From: Prorocentrum cordatum
Taxonomy: Eukaryota > Sar > Dinophyceae > Prorocentrales > Prorocentraceae
Direction: 5' to 3'
Assembly: GCA_963575745.1 (NCBI GenBank)
Contig: CAUYUJ010018575.1
Location: 1 to 35,000, forward strand
Length of the DNA: 35,000 bases
In this document: positions 8,072-17,809 of the stretch, piece after piece
How the letters are laid out: the number at the start of each line of letters is the position of its first letter
How positions within the stretch are numbered: position 1 is the stretch's first letter
Made by a program: the position numbers and the translations under genes
The notes under the pieces: model-generated
What the model was told of the DNA's origin: nothing
Databases searched by the model: none
What the model saw: the letters and a program-made list of their open reading frames with translations, nothing else

Positions 8072-9963
8072 ATGGCTGCTGCTGCAGATCAGCCGACGTC
8101 TCCACTGGGTTTTCTCACGAAGAGCAGCGCCAAAACCCAAGATTTCCTTGTCCGAGTGTACAAGCCCAGGGAGATCAAGTACTCGTACAAGAGCAGGAAC
8201 AATGGCCAGCTAGTCCATGCAAACCGATTCACATGCATTCTGCTTGGCACAGACTCAGAGCACTATTGTGAGGCCATCCTCAAAGGAACTCCAGCAGAAG
8301 TCGAAGCTGCTCTGAAGAAGTTCCCTCCGATGACGGCGTGGAAACTCTCCAGCGTCGGCCTGGACAGTCGGCAGCAGGACGCTTTTGTGCATACGTCTGT
8401 TCGTGTCGTGGTCGACCTCAAGCGCACAACCTGCACCCCAGTGCTCAAAAGCTCTCCGGAGGAGACCTCCTTGGCATCGGCGCCGGCTCCAGCGACTACA
8501 GTGGCAGACATGATGAACATCAAATCGCAGCGTTGCTTCGATGTCATGGCTGTGGTTCATTCTGTTTCAGACACCCGCGCTCCCGCTGGCCACCCTCCAG
8601 TGGCAAGTGTACATCTGGTGGACGGCACACAGACGAGTAACTCCAAGACAGCGGAGGCTGTGATTGCAGTCTGGGGATCCGCCAACATAGAGCTTTGTCG
8701 CTCTCACAAAGGACAACCGCTGCTGTTTCTCAACGTGGCGGGCAAATTCGACGGCAAACTGGAGCTGAACTTGTCGCAGGATCGCGTGGTGGATTCTGCA
8801 TGCTCTTGTCCCAGAATGACTCAACTACACGACTTAGCAGCCACTCAAGACTTCGCGAAGGAACGGGAGCAGCTGACCACCGCTCATGCGGGTACATGGG
8901 ATCCAGACCACGCTTCGCAGATTCTCACCGGAGAAGCACTCCTCTCCTGCTGTGCCTTTCTGGCTATGGCGTCGGAAGATCCGAATGCAACCTTGCCACT
9001 TGTTGCAGGTCAATGGGATGAGGCTTGAGGAACCGGAGCCAGCCGACTCTGTGGTGGAGAACACAGGCGAGCGCGTCTTCTTTACCACTACTGCTCGTGA
9101 TTTCAGTGGCTCGTGCAAAGTCGGCGTATCCCAAGCGGCAGCCTTCGCCTTGACTGGCATTGATAGCATGCAAGAATTCAAAAAAAGTTCACGACGAGAA
9201 AGCTATCTCCTTCCCTCCACTGAGCAATTGTCGCATCATACGACGCGTGCGCAATGTGGCTGCGAATGCACAGGATGACACACCTCAACGGACTTTCGTC
9301 AACACGACTGTGGTGGCCGTTTCACCGCTTCAGATATCGCACGCCCCGAATACGTCTTACAATGTCGTCTTGGAGATCCTGAAGCAGTGCCGCGAGAGCC
9401 AGGATGCAATGCTCGCGGCACAGCTCTCTGAGATACGGTCTTGTCCCTTCTACGGCATGCGCGTGCAGTGCTCACCAGCGGGTGGCGGGGGTGACGCTTC
9501 TCAGCTTACCCGGAACTGCCACTTGGCAGTCGTTCTCGTTCGTACCACGCAGAAGTCTCGGTGCGTATCCACTGCGGCTGGCTTCGTCGTGTCCACACCA
9601 GGTGTCACGGACGCTTCTGACGGTGAGTGTTCCCACTCAGTGACGATTCACGGACATTGCTCAGTTGACAACTTGCTCTCGTTCAAAATGGATCCGCCCA
9701 ACCGAGCGAAGCACAGAGTCTGCTTGTTGCTCATTACTGGCCGTTCAAAAGATGGCATGACGGTGCACAGCGTGACCCACATTGACGACTCCGTCGTGAC
9801 TGAGGCGCAGTACTTCATTAAAAAATTGAGAACACTGGGGATGCGCACAGAGCTTCAGCAATCTGGCGAGCATAAGCGGATGAATGAGTGGAGCAAGACG
9901 CCGGAATCCGCCAAGAAGTGCCGAATTCTCGAAAGCCACCCCTCAGGAGAAAGCTTGAGATGA
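8072..9963 (+). pseudogene. RPA70-like single-strand DNA binding protein, two frame breaks
   Basis: ATG 8072 (context ACCATGG) opens 318 codons. Residues about 25-130 resemble a first OB fold. Residues 146-245 resemble RPA DNA-binding domain B (CFDVMAVVHSVSDT, VHLVDGTQ, AVIAVWG, LLFLNVAGKFDGKLELN). Similarity continues in a second frame from about 9010 (VFFTTTARDFSGSCKVGVSQ) and in a third from about 9185 (ISFPPLSNCRIIRRVR) to the stop at 9963, as in DNA-binding domain C. The second break falls in an A7 run (9181-9187), where one A fewer would restore frame. The first lies between about 8950 and 9028 and could be an indel or a small intron ending at TTGCAG (9003-9008). The usual Cys4 zinc ribbon is not evident. 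RPA proteins coat single strands and accompany Helitrons. Either this is a decayed gene or the consensus has errors. Confidence 0.75.
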
Positions 9964-9970
9964 GCTTCTG

Positions 9971-10216
9971 ATGTCTTGTCGGCGATGCTTCTCAGCTTGC
10001 TGGACATCGCATGCGTCTTGGTTTCTCGGTGCCTGTTCTGCGGATTCGCATTCGCCTTGCGGGCTGCCAGCTAGGTCTGCCTGAGAGTTTCTCATGTCTT
10101 GTCAGCGATGCTTCTCAGCTTGCTGGACGTGGCAAGCGTCTTTGTTCTTCGGTGCCTGTTCGGCGGATTCGCATTCGCCTTGCGGGATGCCAGCTAGGTT
10201 TGCCTCAAACATATCG
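9971..10216 (+). repeat. 123-bp tandem duplication after the RPA gene
   Basis: ATGTCTTGTC at 9971 recurs at 10094. The two 123-bp halves match closely over their length, including CGATGCTTCTCAGCTTGCTGG (a 20-mer variant), GGATTCGCATTCGCCTTGCG and CCAGCTAGGT. There are further 20-mer copies at 10248 and about 10315. Confidence 0.9.
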
Positions 10217-10369
10217 TTTGGTAGTTTCCTTTGCCTCGTTTATTTATGCGGTGCTTCTCAGCCTGCACTATTTACTGTTGTGGCGTCTGGTGCAAGAGTA
10301 GTGTTTGCGGCCTGCATTGCTCCTCAGCCTGCCCTGGCTCCCTTCAGAGTGCCTGCGCAGAGTTTCGGT

Positions 10370-10940
10370 CTGTGCTCAGGTTGCCCAACGGATTGATTCA
10401 CGTTGGCCTGCGGTGCTTCTCAGCCTGCACTTCCTTTGCTACAAGCGCCTGTTCTGCAGTCGTTCAAAGTGTCTCGTTTACAGAGACTTCCCGTATTGAT
10501 ATCCCTGTCTCTTCCCAGAAAAAAAACATTTCTGCATGTGTTTCATTGGACCCTAAATCAGGTCATGGCAGTGCCTCATTTCAAGACAACTCCCATGTTC
10601 GTAGCAGTGTCGGTAGCAGAGGTTCGTTCAGTTATAAAAGCGTTGATAGCAGTGTCTCGTTTTCGGACACCTCATTGTATATCAACTCATTGATACCGAG
10701 TTTCCTTTCAGCATACGTCAATGCATAGCAGTTTATCTTACTTACTGGAACCGCCTCCATCATCACTATCATCACGACTGGTTCACGTTGGCCTGCGGTG
10801 CTTCTCAGCCTGCAGATCTTTTGCGACCTCATCATCGCCATTGATCATCATCACCATCAACATCACTGATTCACATCATCACCATCACCAACATCCTCCA
10901 CAACGAATCTCCATCATCACCATCATCATCATCAATGTCT
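10370..10940 (+). repeat. Two spacer modules ending in CAT-rich sequence
   Basis: The first module begins with a diverged copy of the hairpin arm (near 10372), then the 20-mer (10409), GCAGAGACTTC, TCATGGCAGTGCCTCAT, one TTGATAGCAGTGTCTCGTTT (10643) and TCATTGTATATCAACTCA. The second begins with the 20-mer at 10795 and passes quickly into CATCATCACC simple sequence (10830-10935). The family is the same as at 4018-5560. Confidence 0.85.
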
Positions 10941-10961
10941 CCGTAGCCATCTTGCCTAGAG
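10940..10961 (+). other. Spliced-leader-like sequence, copy 2
   Basis: TCCGTAGCCATCTTGCCTAG and two further bases match the 22-base dinoflagellate spliced leader at 18 positions by eye, including the first 11. It ends 43 bases before the ATG of the Rep/helicase N-terminal ORF. Spliced leaders are added in trans to mRNA. A genomic copy upstream of a start codon would be a relict leader or a captured signal (inference). It shares its flanks (CAT-rich before, AGAGCTRTCCT after) with copy 1 at 5521. Confidence 0.45.
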
Positions 10962-11004
10962 CTATCCTTACAAAGGAACTTTCCAGCACCCACTGCACAC
11001 AATA

Positions 11005-12414
11005 ATGCCACGGCATGCTGGTAGCTCTCGGTCTGGGCGCCATGCTCCTGACGTTGCTGCACTGAACAGCGGTGCTCCTCAGCCTGCTGCAGTGAACAGT
11101 GCTGCTCCTCAGCGTGCTGTGTTGAGCGGTACTGTGCAAAGGATTGTTCACCTGGTGAAGCAGTTCGGTCGTATACCGAAGCAACAGAAAGGAACGTCCG
11201 AGGAAGTACGAGCTGAACACAAGTTGGCCAAACGTTTCTCCGACCACCGCGACAGCATTCCTAATGACGTTATGTTAGAGTTGCAAGCCCTCGAATGCGC
11301 CACGCCTTCAGAGTCAGCCGCTGTCAGCGCTGCCCTTCAGCGTTCTGCATTAAGCGGATCTCTGCAAACGCTCGTCGAGGACGTGAAGCAGTTCGGACGT
11401 ATACCGATGCGAAATAGAGGAACGTCCGAGGAAGCACGAGCCGAAAACAAGTTGGCCAAACGTTTCTTTGACCACCGCGAGAGCAATCCTAATGACGTGA
11501 TGTTGGAATTGCAAGACCTCGAGGAGTCACGCGCCGTCAGCGCTGCTGCTCAGCATGCTGCAGGTGCTGCTGCTCAGCGTGCTGCAACCGAGGAGTTCAA
11601 GCGGAAGCAGAAGACCGATGAGATCCTGCAGCAGGTGCGCGAATTCGGCAGCTGGCCGAAGGAGAGCGCTCAACGCCCGCTTGCAGAGCGGCAGTTGGCT
11701 TGGCACATCCGAAAAACACGGAAGGCCAAGCATTTCTCACCGGAGCAGGAGGCCGAGCTTCAAACTCTGCAGCAGGCGGATACGAAGTCCGACGGGCTCA
11801 TGCAGCAGACGAAGATCGAGGAGGTCATGCAGCAGGTGCGAGACCTCGGCCGCTTTCCGAAGGAGTCCGCCGGGCGTAGTGTTGCAGAGCGGCAACTAGG
11901 CTGGCTAGTTCGGAAAGGATTGAAGGCCAAGCAGTTCTCTCCCGAGCAGGAGGCCGAGCTCCAGGCACTCCAGCAGGCGGAAAGCGATGGCAAAACAATG
12001 CTTCGCATCGCGGAGGCGGAGGAAAGGCCAAACCCCATGGAAGGGTTCGCTGAGGAGGCGCAGAACAGGATCGACCAGGATCTGCTGATGCTGGAGAGTG
12101 GCATTCGTAACAAGGCAATCCTGCGGCGCCTGGCCACCTACAAGGAGCTTGTGTCCAGCCGCGGTGCTCCTCAGCCTGCGCAGCACAGGGAATTTGCGCA
12201 GAGGTACGCGGAGCGAGTGCGGAGAGCGTTGGCTGCTCCCGCGGGGAAGAGCTGCTACGTTCCCGGCGGCGAAGTAGAGGGGAACCCGTTGCGCGTTTTC
12301 TCTAACCGTGCAGTCATGACGGGACCGCTCGTCTGCCAGCTCTGCGACTCCGATTTCTTAATAGAAGAGGACTTTGCGCGGCATAAGCAGTGCAACCACG
12401 CCGGCGAGGCATAA
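11005..12414 (+). CDS. N-terminal part of Rep/helicase: four tandem repeats and C2H2 finger
   Basis: ATG 11005 opens 469 codons. Four repeats of about 55 residues lie at about 45-97, 120-173, 204-258 and 271-326. Each has a core like VREFGSWPKES, then AERQLAW and a basic helix, and the last two end in FSPEQEAELQ. The pattern resembles small helicase-associated helical domains, but the match is only suggestive. A C2H2 finger is visible: Cys444, Cys447, His460, His465. The frame stops at TAA (12412-12414) and reopens at once in the same frame (YRKRVLYLMAHAG), so this is probably the first part of the gene that continues to 21051, cut by a premature stop. The 20-mer appears at 11069, about 11100 and 12161, read as GAPQPA-like peptides. 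DNA binding by the repeats is inference. Confidence 0.65.
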   Translation: MPRHAGSSRSGRHAPDVAALNSGAPQPAAVNSAAPQRAVLSGTVQRIVHLVKQFGRIPKQQKGTSEEVRAEHKLAKRFSDHRDSIPNDVMLELQALECATPSESAAVSAALQRSALSGSLQTLVEDVKQFGRIPMRNRGTSEEARAENKLAKRFFDHRESNPNDVMLELQDLEESRAVSAAAQHAAGAAAQRAATEEFKRKQKTDEILQQVREFGSWPKESAQRPLAERQLAWHIRKTRKAKHFSPEQEAELQTLQQADTKSDGLMQQTKIEEVMQQVRDLGRFPKESAGRSVAERQLGWLVRKGLKAKQFSPEQEAELQALQQAESDGKTMLRIAEAEERPNPMEGFAEEAQNRIDQDLLMLESGIRNKAILRRLATYKELVSSRGAPQPAQHREFAQRYAERVRRALAAPAGKSCYVPGGEVEGNPLRVFSNRAVMTGPLVCQLCDSDFLIEEDFARHKQCNHAGEA

Positions 12415-12426
12415 TACCGCAAACGG

Positions 12427-14184
12427 GTGCTGTACCTGATGGCACACGCTGGCTGCAGGCCGATAGCCGCTCAGGAGAAGAGGATCATGGTGCAGAATTT
12501 TGCTTACTTCCAACAGTTCTGTCACCCTGGCAGCAAGGCCAACCGCTTCTCGGGCGGCGAGGCGGTGCCCCGAAGCGAGGCAGCCTGCGTAGTCTGTGCG
12601 CAGAAAGACTACCTGGAGCATCGCCACAAACTCAGCCTGTTTGGAGCAGTGCCGGAGGAGCGTGTCTTTGAGCACTGCGCCGACTCAGCAAGCGATCGTG
12701 ATGACCTATCCGATGGCGAGGCAGATGCTCCACCCAAGCGTGCTCTGCTGAAGCACCGCGGAGTGTACTACTTGCAGTCTCCGGAGCTCGTGCACAAGCT
12801 CCTGAACGTGGACAGGTACAGCCGGCGCTGGCCATTGATCCCGCACGAACAGTTGCACGCGTCCAGCGTTCAGCATCCGGAGCATTCAGAGTGGCGATGG
12901 CTTCTGCACTCCCGCCGAGTCCGTGTGGTTGCGCCATCAGAAGCAACGGCGGGAACCTGCGGTGCTTCTCAGCCTGCTGCCGACAGGTCCAGCCGCGCTT
13001 CTCAGCCTGCTGACGAGAGGCCTCCGTGCGCAGGAGTGGGCGATGCGAACGCGTTGGTGTGGGTGTGTTGGGAGTGCCTCAATGACCTCTGCGCCAAGAA
13101 ACCGAAGATGCCGTTAAACGCCTTGGTCAACGACAACTGGATCGGTCGGGGGCCCACGCACGTCCGCAATGCTTCGAAGGCCACGAAGATGCTGGCGTCT
13201 CTTGGCCGATGCTGTTGGAAGCAAGTACGTCTCGGCAAGGGCGCTCCGGATGTCCAGCAGAAAGGCATTTCGGGCAACACCATCCTCTTCGCCCAGCCCA
13301 CTGCTCAAATTCCATCCATGGAGCTGCCGCCGGCGGAGGGCGCGCTTGTAGATTCTCTGAACGTCGTCTTTTCAGGCGCCGCGCACAATCTCACCAAGGC
13401 GTACTGGGCGACTGTCAAGCGCGCGGAGTACATGCAGATTGTGAAAGACCGCAAGCAGCAGTGCGCAACTTTTTCTGAGGTGACCATCCAAGAAAATGTT
13501 GCTGAAACACGACTGCCTGAGGACGGGGTGCCAGACCACATCCAGGCATGTCTGCAAGCAGTGGAAGGTGCCGACAAAGCGCCAGTACGTCTGTTGGGGC
13601 CAGCATCCAGAGCGCCAGAGATGGGCAGAGACGACGAAGCGGGCGAAGAGTCTGACAACGAGGACGACTCTGACGAGCGTACGCAAACAGAGCACGACGG
13701 ACAATCACCAGAACAGCTCGACATGGCTTACTTGCATGAAAACGTCGCAGAGTTCACGGTTGCAGTGGATCCAGTGCATGACGTCGCTCCAGTCCAAATG
13801 ATGCAAGCGCTGCAAGGCACGCTGGTGGCACTGCAGGAGCAGGCAGCACGCATCGCAAAGAACGAGACGACACCGACAGTGGCAGATAGCAATGGTGCTC
13901 TGCAGCCTGTTGCTGACGAAGGCGGCAGGCATACTCTGCGCGGAATGATTCTCGATGTGCAGAGTGCTGCTAGTTCGTTTGACGAGCGCGCGCAAGTGGT
14001 TTTGGAAACAGCGCAGGCTGGAGCAGATGCATGCAGGGTAGTGGGCCCGCAGTCCCTATCGGTGCCTACGCAGAAACCTTTGAGTTCCTTCGACAGCAGG
14101 TCCTGGCCGGCGTGCTACACGGAGTTCTGGTTCGGGGACGGCGCGCCGAACCTCGGGCAGGAGCGGCCCATGTTGTTCGAACAG
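12427..14184 (+). CDS. Rep/helicase exon: zinc and DUF6570-like region
   Basis: The stretch is in the same frame as the preceding ORF. Used alone, the first ATG is 12439. A Cys/His cluster (Cys54, Cys57, His65, His67, counting from 12427) is followed by a region at about 200-345 (CWECLNDLCAKKPKMPLNAL, NDNWIGRGPTHV, ISGNTILFAQP, NVVFSG) that fits the Cys-containing N-terminal region of Helitron Rep/helicases (DUF6570-like). An acidic linker follows (about 395-430). Near 14100-14180, ACYTEFWFGDGAPN and MLFEQ match the entry into the Helitron-like N domain. The exon ends at CAG 14184 in phase 0, joining 15129. Reading through instead gives a stop at 14217 after a few unrelated residues. Two 20-mers lie at 12959 and 12992. 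Confidence 0.75.
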
Positions 14185-15128
14185 GTCATCCCCAGGAGGA
14201 ACGAGGAGGGAGGATGAAGCGCAGGGGGGTAGAGGAACGAGGAGGAACCGTGAAACGCAGGCTGCCTTGTGGCAGGACTGTTCATCCCGCCCCTTTGATG
14301 CTTTCCAGGCAGCACTCGCATGTGGCGTTTCGACCTACATCCATTGATAGCAGTGTCTCGTTTGGACCTCCATCCATTCAATCTTCGTGCGTTGATAGCA
14401 GTGTCTCCTTTGAACATGCATCCATTCATTCTCCACGCGTTGATAGCAGTGTCTCGTTTGGACATACATCTATTCAAGTTCTGTGCGTTGATAGCAGTGT
14501 CTCCTTCTTTGCAGGGGCGTGGAGGAAGGAGGAGGAACCGTGAAACGCAGGCTGCTTTGTGGCGAGGAGGAGAGAAGATGAAGCGCAGGGGTGTGAGGAA
14601 GGAGGAGGAGCCGTGAAACGCAGACTGCTTTGTGGCAGGACTGCTCAGTCTGCCCCCTTGGTGCTTTTCAGCCAGCACTCGCATGTCTCGTTTGGACCTA
14701 CATCCATTGATAGCAGCGTCTCGTTTGGACCTACATCCATTCAATCTCCGAGTGTTGATAGCAGTGTCTCCTTTGAACATACATCCATTCATTGTCCACG
14801 CGTTGATAGCAGTGTCTCGTTTGGACAACCATCCATTCAAGCGTCTTGCGTTGATGGCGTTGATAGCAGTGTCTCGTTGTTACGCGAATGCTGCGTTGAT
14901 AGCAGTGTTTCTTTCTTACACGATTCGTCTTACTGATGTCATTTCCTTCGTTGATAGCAGTGTCTCGTTCTTTACACGACTGCCATTAAATGCTCCGTTG
15001 ATGGCAGTGCCTCCTTCTTACACGGTTCATTGTATTGATGGCATTTCCACCGTTGATAGCAGTGTCTCGTTCTGATCACGATTGTCATTGTTGATAGCAC
15101 CGTGTTGTAAACTTAGCTTCCCTGCGAG
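14185..15128 (+). other. Intron of 944 bp in Rep/helicase, GT-AG, phase 0
   Basis: Exon CAG ends at 14184 and the intron starts GTCATC. It ends CTGCGAG at 15128, followed by exon GTCGCG. Both borders show AG|GTC, the repeated-border style common in dinoflagellate introns. Joining gives FEQ-VARRLINLEELEYS, a smooth continuation of the Helitron domain, and both exons stay in codon register. The intron is filled by minisatellite. Confidence 0.8.
14239..15075 (+). repeat. Intronic minisatellite built on TTGATAGCAG word
   Basis: TTGATAGCAGTGTCTCGTTT or a near copy occurs about every 48-50 bp at 14343-14500 and 14708-14870, and less regularly to 15072. It is joined by GGACCTACATCCATTCAA filler. 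A larger duplication of about 360 bp places GAACCGTGAAACGCAG, a diverged 20-mer and CAGCACTCGCATGT at the head of both halves (14239 and 14605). Confidence 0.9.
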
Positions 15129-16456
15129 GTCGCGCGACGCCTCATCAACCTGGAGGAGCTCGAGTATTCTCTCGCGAGCGACGAGGAGACCTACGAGGCC
15201 GCCTCCCAGAGCCGCTTCAACTCTCCAGAGATCCATGCTGTTCTCGGGGACGTGATCCGCCGGCTGCGGCTCCTGAAAGGCACGCGAGCTGCGATTGGCA
15301 GGAAAGGCTTCGGCACTGACCTACAGATCCTGTCACAGGCCTCGGCGGAGGATTTCATGGAAGCGCGGAACATCGCGAAGCCCGGCGACTGCATCGGCTC
15401 CGCCATTTCACGCCCGGGCATGCCTGCGAAGGTCAAGACTGCCCTGAGGACGTTGCTACTCAGCACTTCCGATGTGCCTGGCACAGAGGGGCGGAAACAA
15501 GCACTCCGCTTCAACGGACACGGCAACAACCTCAAGTTCGGCGCCGCGAGCTTCTTCGTCACACCGAACTTCGCAGACACGTACAGCCCGTTGGTCCTCC
15601 AGCTCCACGAAGGGCCGGGAAAGCGGAGCCACTTCGACATTCGCGGGCACGCGGATAGTGCGGTTCCCACAGCCGGCGGCGCTTCTCAGCCTGCTGGCCC
15701 TGACCTGCGGAGTTCAGCGCCTACCATGCCTTCTCTGGAGCGGATGCACCAGATAGTCGCAGCAGACCCGCGTGCGCAGGCCAAGATCTTCCTGTTGATG
15801 ACCGAGCTGCACTACCGCTACATCATTGGCTTAGAGCGCCTGTTTGTTGGCCGCACAACGCTAGCCCGACAGGCAGTGTCAACGGAGGACGACGTGGCAG
15901 CGTCTCTGCAGCCGTGCGTGGCCCCAGGAAGCACTGATGTGCAGGCGCCTTTCGAAGCACAGGGTCGGGGCTTCACGCATGGCCACGGCAAAGGCCACAG
16001 CGTCATCGGGCCTACGATGGCGTGGTTGCGCTCGGCCGTGGTCGGAGGGCTGCGCACCGCGGCTCGGAACCTGCGCGCTGCGCTTCTTTCCACCGCGGAG
16101 ACCGTGCAGTACGAAGCTGCCAACGAGCCCGCGCGGCAGCTGGGGCTTCCTGATGTCGCGCCAGAGCCTTTCACAGCCAGGCAGCAGCGACAGAGCCGCA
16201 TGGACGGAGGCGAAGAGGAGGATGGCACCAGGCGCGACGAGGTGCCGCTCGGCCCGCCAGTGGAGCAGCCGTACCTCGTGGAGGAGCGCGCGCGGGCAGC
16301 TGCAGAGAACCGGATGCCTGCAATCGGCGCTGCAGCGTACCGGAGCCTCCCGCTCACAGGTGCCTTTCAGTCTACGTTTCCGAGCTACCGCCAGCGATCT
16401 AGCTTCGGGCAGCTCGGTGGCGCTTCTCAGCCTGCCATGTCAGCCATGGTAGTCTC
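15129..16456 (+). CDS. Rep/helicase exon: HUH Rep nuclease, first part
   Basis: The exon begins GTCGCGCGACGC (VARRLINLEELEYS). The conserved Helitron-like N region follows: AVLGDVIRRLRLLKGTRAA, then FFVTPNFADTYSP (15552-15590, equivalent to the family's F-T-N-P strand), and the Rep metal motif FTHGHGKGH (15972-15998; His at 15978 and 15984). In Helitrons this His-x-His site holds the metal used by the Tyr nuclease to nick one strand. The frame runs on to a stop at 16481, but from 16457 the true continuation is in another frame ([12 protein letters not shown]). Deleting one TC from the TCTCTT at 16453-16458 would rejoin them, so a 2-base indel is likely. The 20-mer occurs at about 15676 and 16417. 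Confidence 0.85.
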
Positions 16457-17800
16457 TTCCAGACGAACGAGGATGGAGTGATTCAGGAAGTCCTCAAGCA
16501 CGATGGCTCGCCGGCTTCGGTCGAGGAGATTGACGCAGATGCGGAGGCGTGGGCAGTAGCCTTTAGCCATGACTTCTTTTACAACATCTGCTCCAACCAC
16601 GAGCACGATTGCACGGAGACGTGCGTCAAGTACGTCAAGAAGAAGCTCGAGGCCAAAGAGAGTCTGCGCTCCAACAGAACCCCGTCGTGCCGCTTCTGGT
16701 TCTTCCGCATCCAGCAGCTATCTCTGGCAGGCCGCACCAAGCGAGTGCGTCGGCGTGGCAAGCCTTTGGTCCGCACTCCGTTCATTGACTTCTCTGACGA
16801 ACGCAACCAGCGGTGCCGCTGCCAGCTCAAACGCGACCAGCCGTTCAGGAGCTCAAGCAACGACGTCTCTCAAGTGACAAGCCGGTGCAACGTGGATTTC
16901 CAGTTCTTGCTGTGCGCGCCTGACGAGTCCGCCGAGGCAGCAGACGTGCCTGAGCCTGGTGGTGCTCCTCAGCCTTCTCAGGGTGACCTGCCGGCGGCCG
17001 CTCCTGCTCAGCCGGCCAAGCGCAGAAGGCTTACCAAGAAGACGAAGATCATGAAGGACCCAGACTCGGCAACCACAGCGCGCTCATCAGGACAACTCAG
17101 CAGGCGCAAAAAATGGCTCTACGGTTGTGGGTCCTTGCTGCAGCAGAATGCATCTGTCGTGGAGAGCTTCCAAGCTGCTTTCCAGAAGGCTTTCTCCATG
17201 GACTTCTACATCACGAAGTACCAGGGGAAAATGATGGAGTCCATGACGCCGCTCTTCCAGGCTATGCTCTCCGGCATGCAGCGTCTGGAGCAGCAGGAGA
17301 AGGAAGAGGAGGACGAGGAAGAAGCCCGCAAGGTGCTGAGTGAGGTCGCCGCTGATGCCGAGGGCCAGGCGCACGCCAAACGGAGCCGCACGCAGGAGGA
17401 TCTCGCTCGCCGCGCTCGACGCGTCTGTATCCGGCTGGCGTCGATGGCGAATCGGTGCTTCTGGCTCCTCACGACGGAGGTAGCCGTTCACATCCTCACA
17501 GGCGGCGACTGCCTCCAGTCGCACCACCATACGCGGCTCTTCACGAGACAACTGCAATGGGCTTGCCAGCAGTGCAAGCGCTTGCTCAACCATGAAGGTA
17601 CTTGCGAGGAGCAGGATAGTGATCAGGCGCCAACACACGCAGTCCGCATCCAGATCCACGTGGCTGACGAGGACCAGGAGCACGCAGCAGGTGTGATCAG
17701 CGGTGCTCCTCAGCCTCCTGAACACATCCCTTCTGATGCTGAGCAGGCTGACGGCGGGGACTGCGACGAGCAGGCTGACGGCGGGGACTGCGAGGCATGC
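16457..17800 (+). CDS. Rep/helicase exon: Rep tyrosine motif and linker
   Basis: The frame starts with [17 protein letters not shown]. It carries a Cys/His stretch ([19 protein letters not shown]) and then the Rep catalytic motif [10 protein letters not shown] (17201-17230, Tyr at 17207 and 17219), the paired tyrosines that attack DNA in Helitron Reps. The conserved [19 protein letters not shown] and [19 protein letters not shown] follow, just as in family members. A 27-bp tandem duplication (17741-17794) adds EQADGGDCD twice. Right after it the frame breaks at 17798-17809. Reading through gives a stop at 17911. Two GAPQP-type 20-mers lie at about 16960 and 17700. Confidence 0.85.
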
Positions 17801-17809
17801 ACGCGTGCA
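17798..17809. other. 12-bp palindrome at a frame break
   Basis: TGCACGCGTGCA is a perfect palindrome. Without the eight bases ACGCGTGC (17801-17808) the upstream frame (GDCEAC) would run directly into the downstream one (TTSTNTADDYAHRG). It therefore looks like a small insertion or duplication that broke the gene. Confidence 0.55.
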
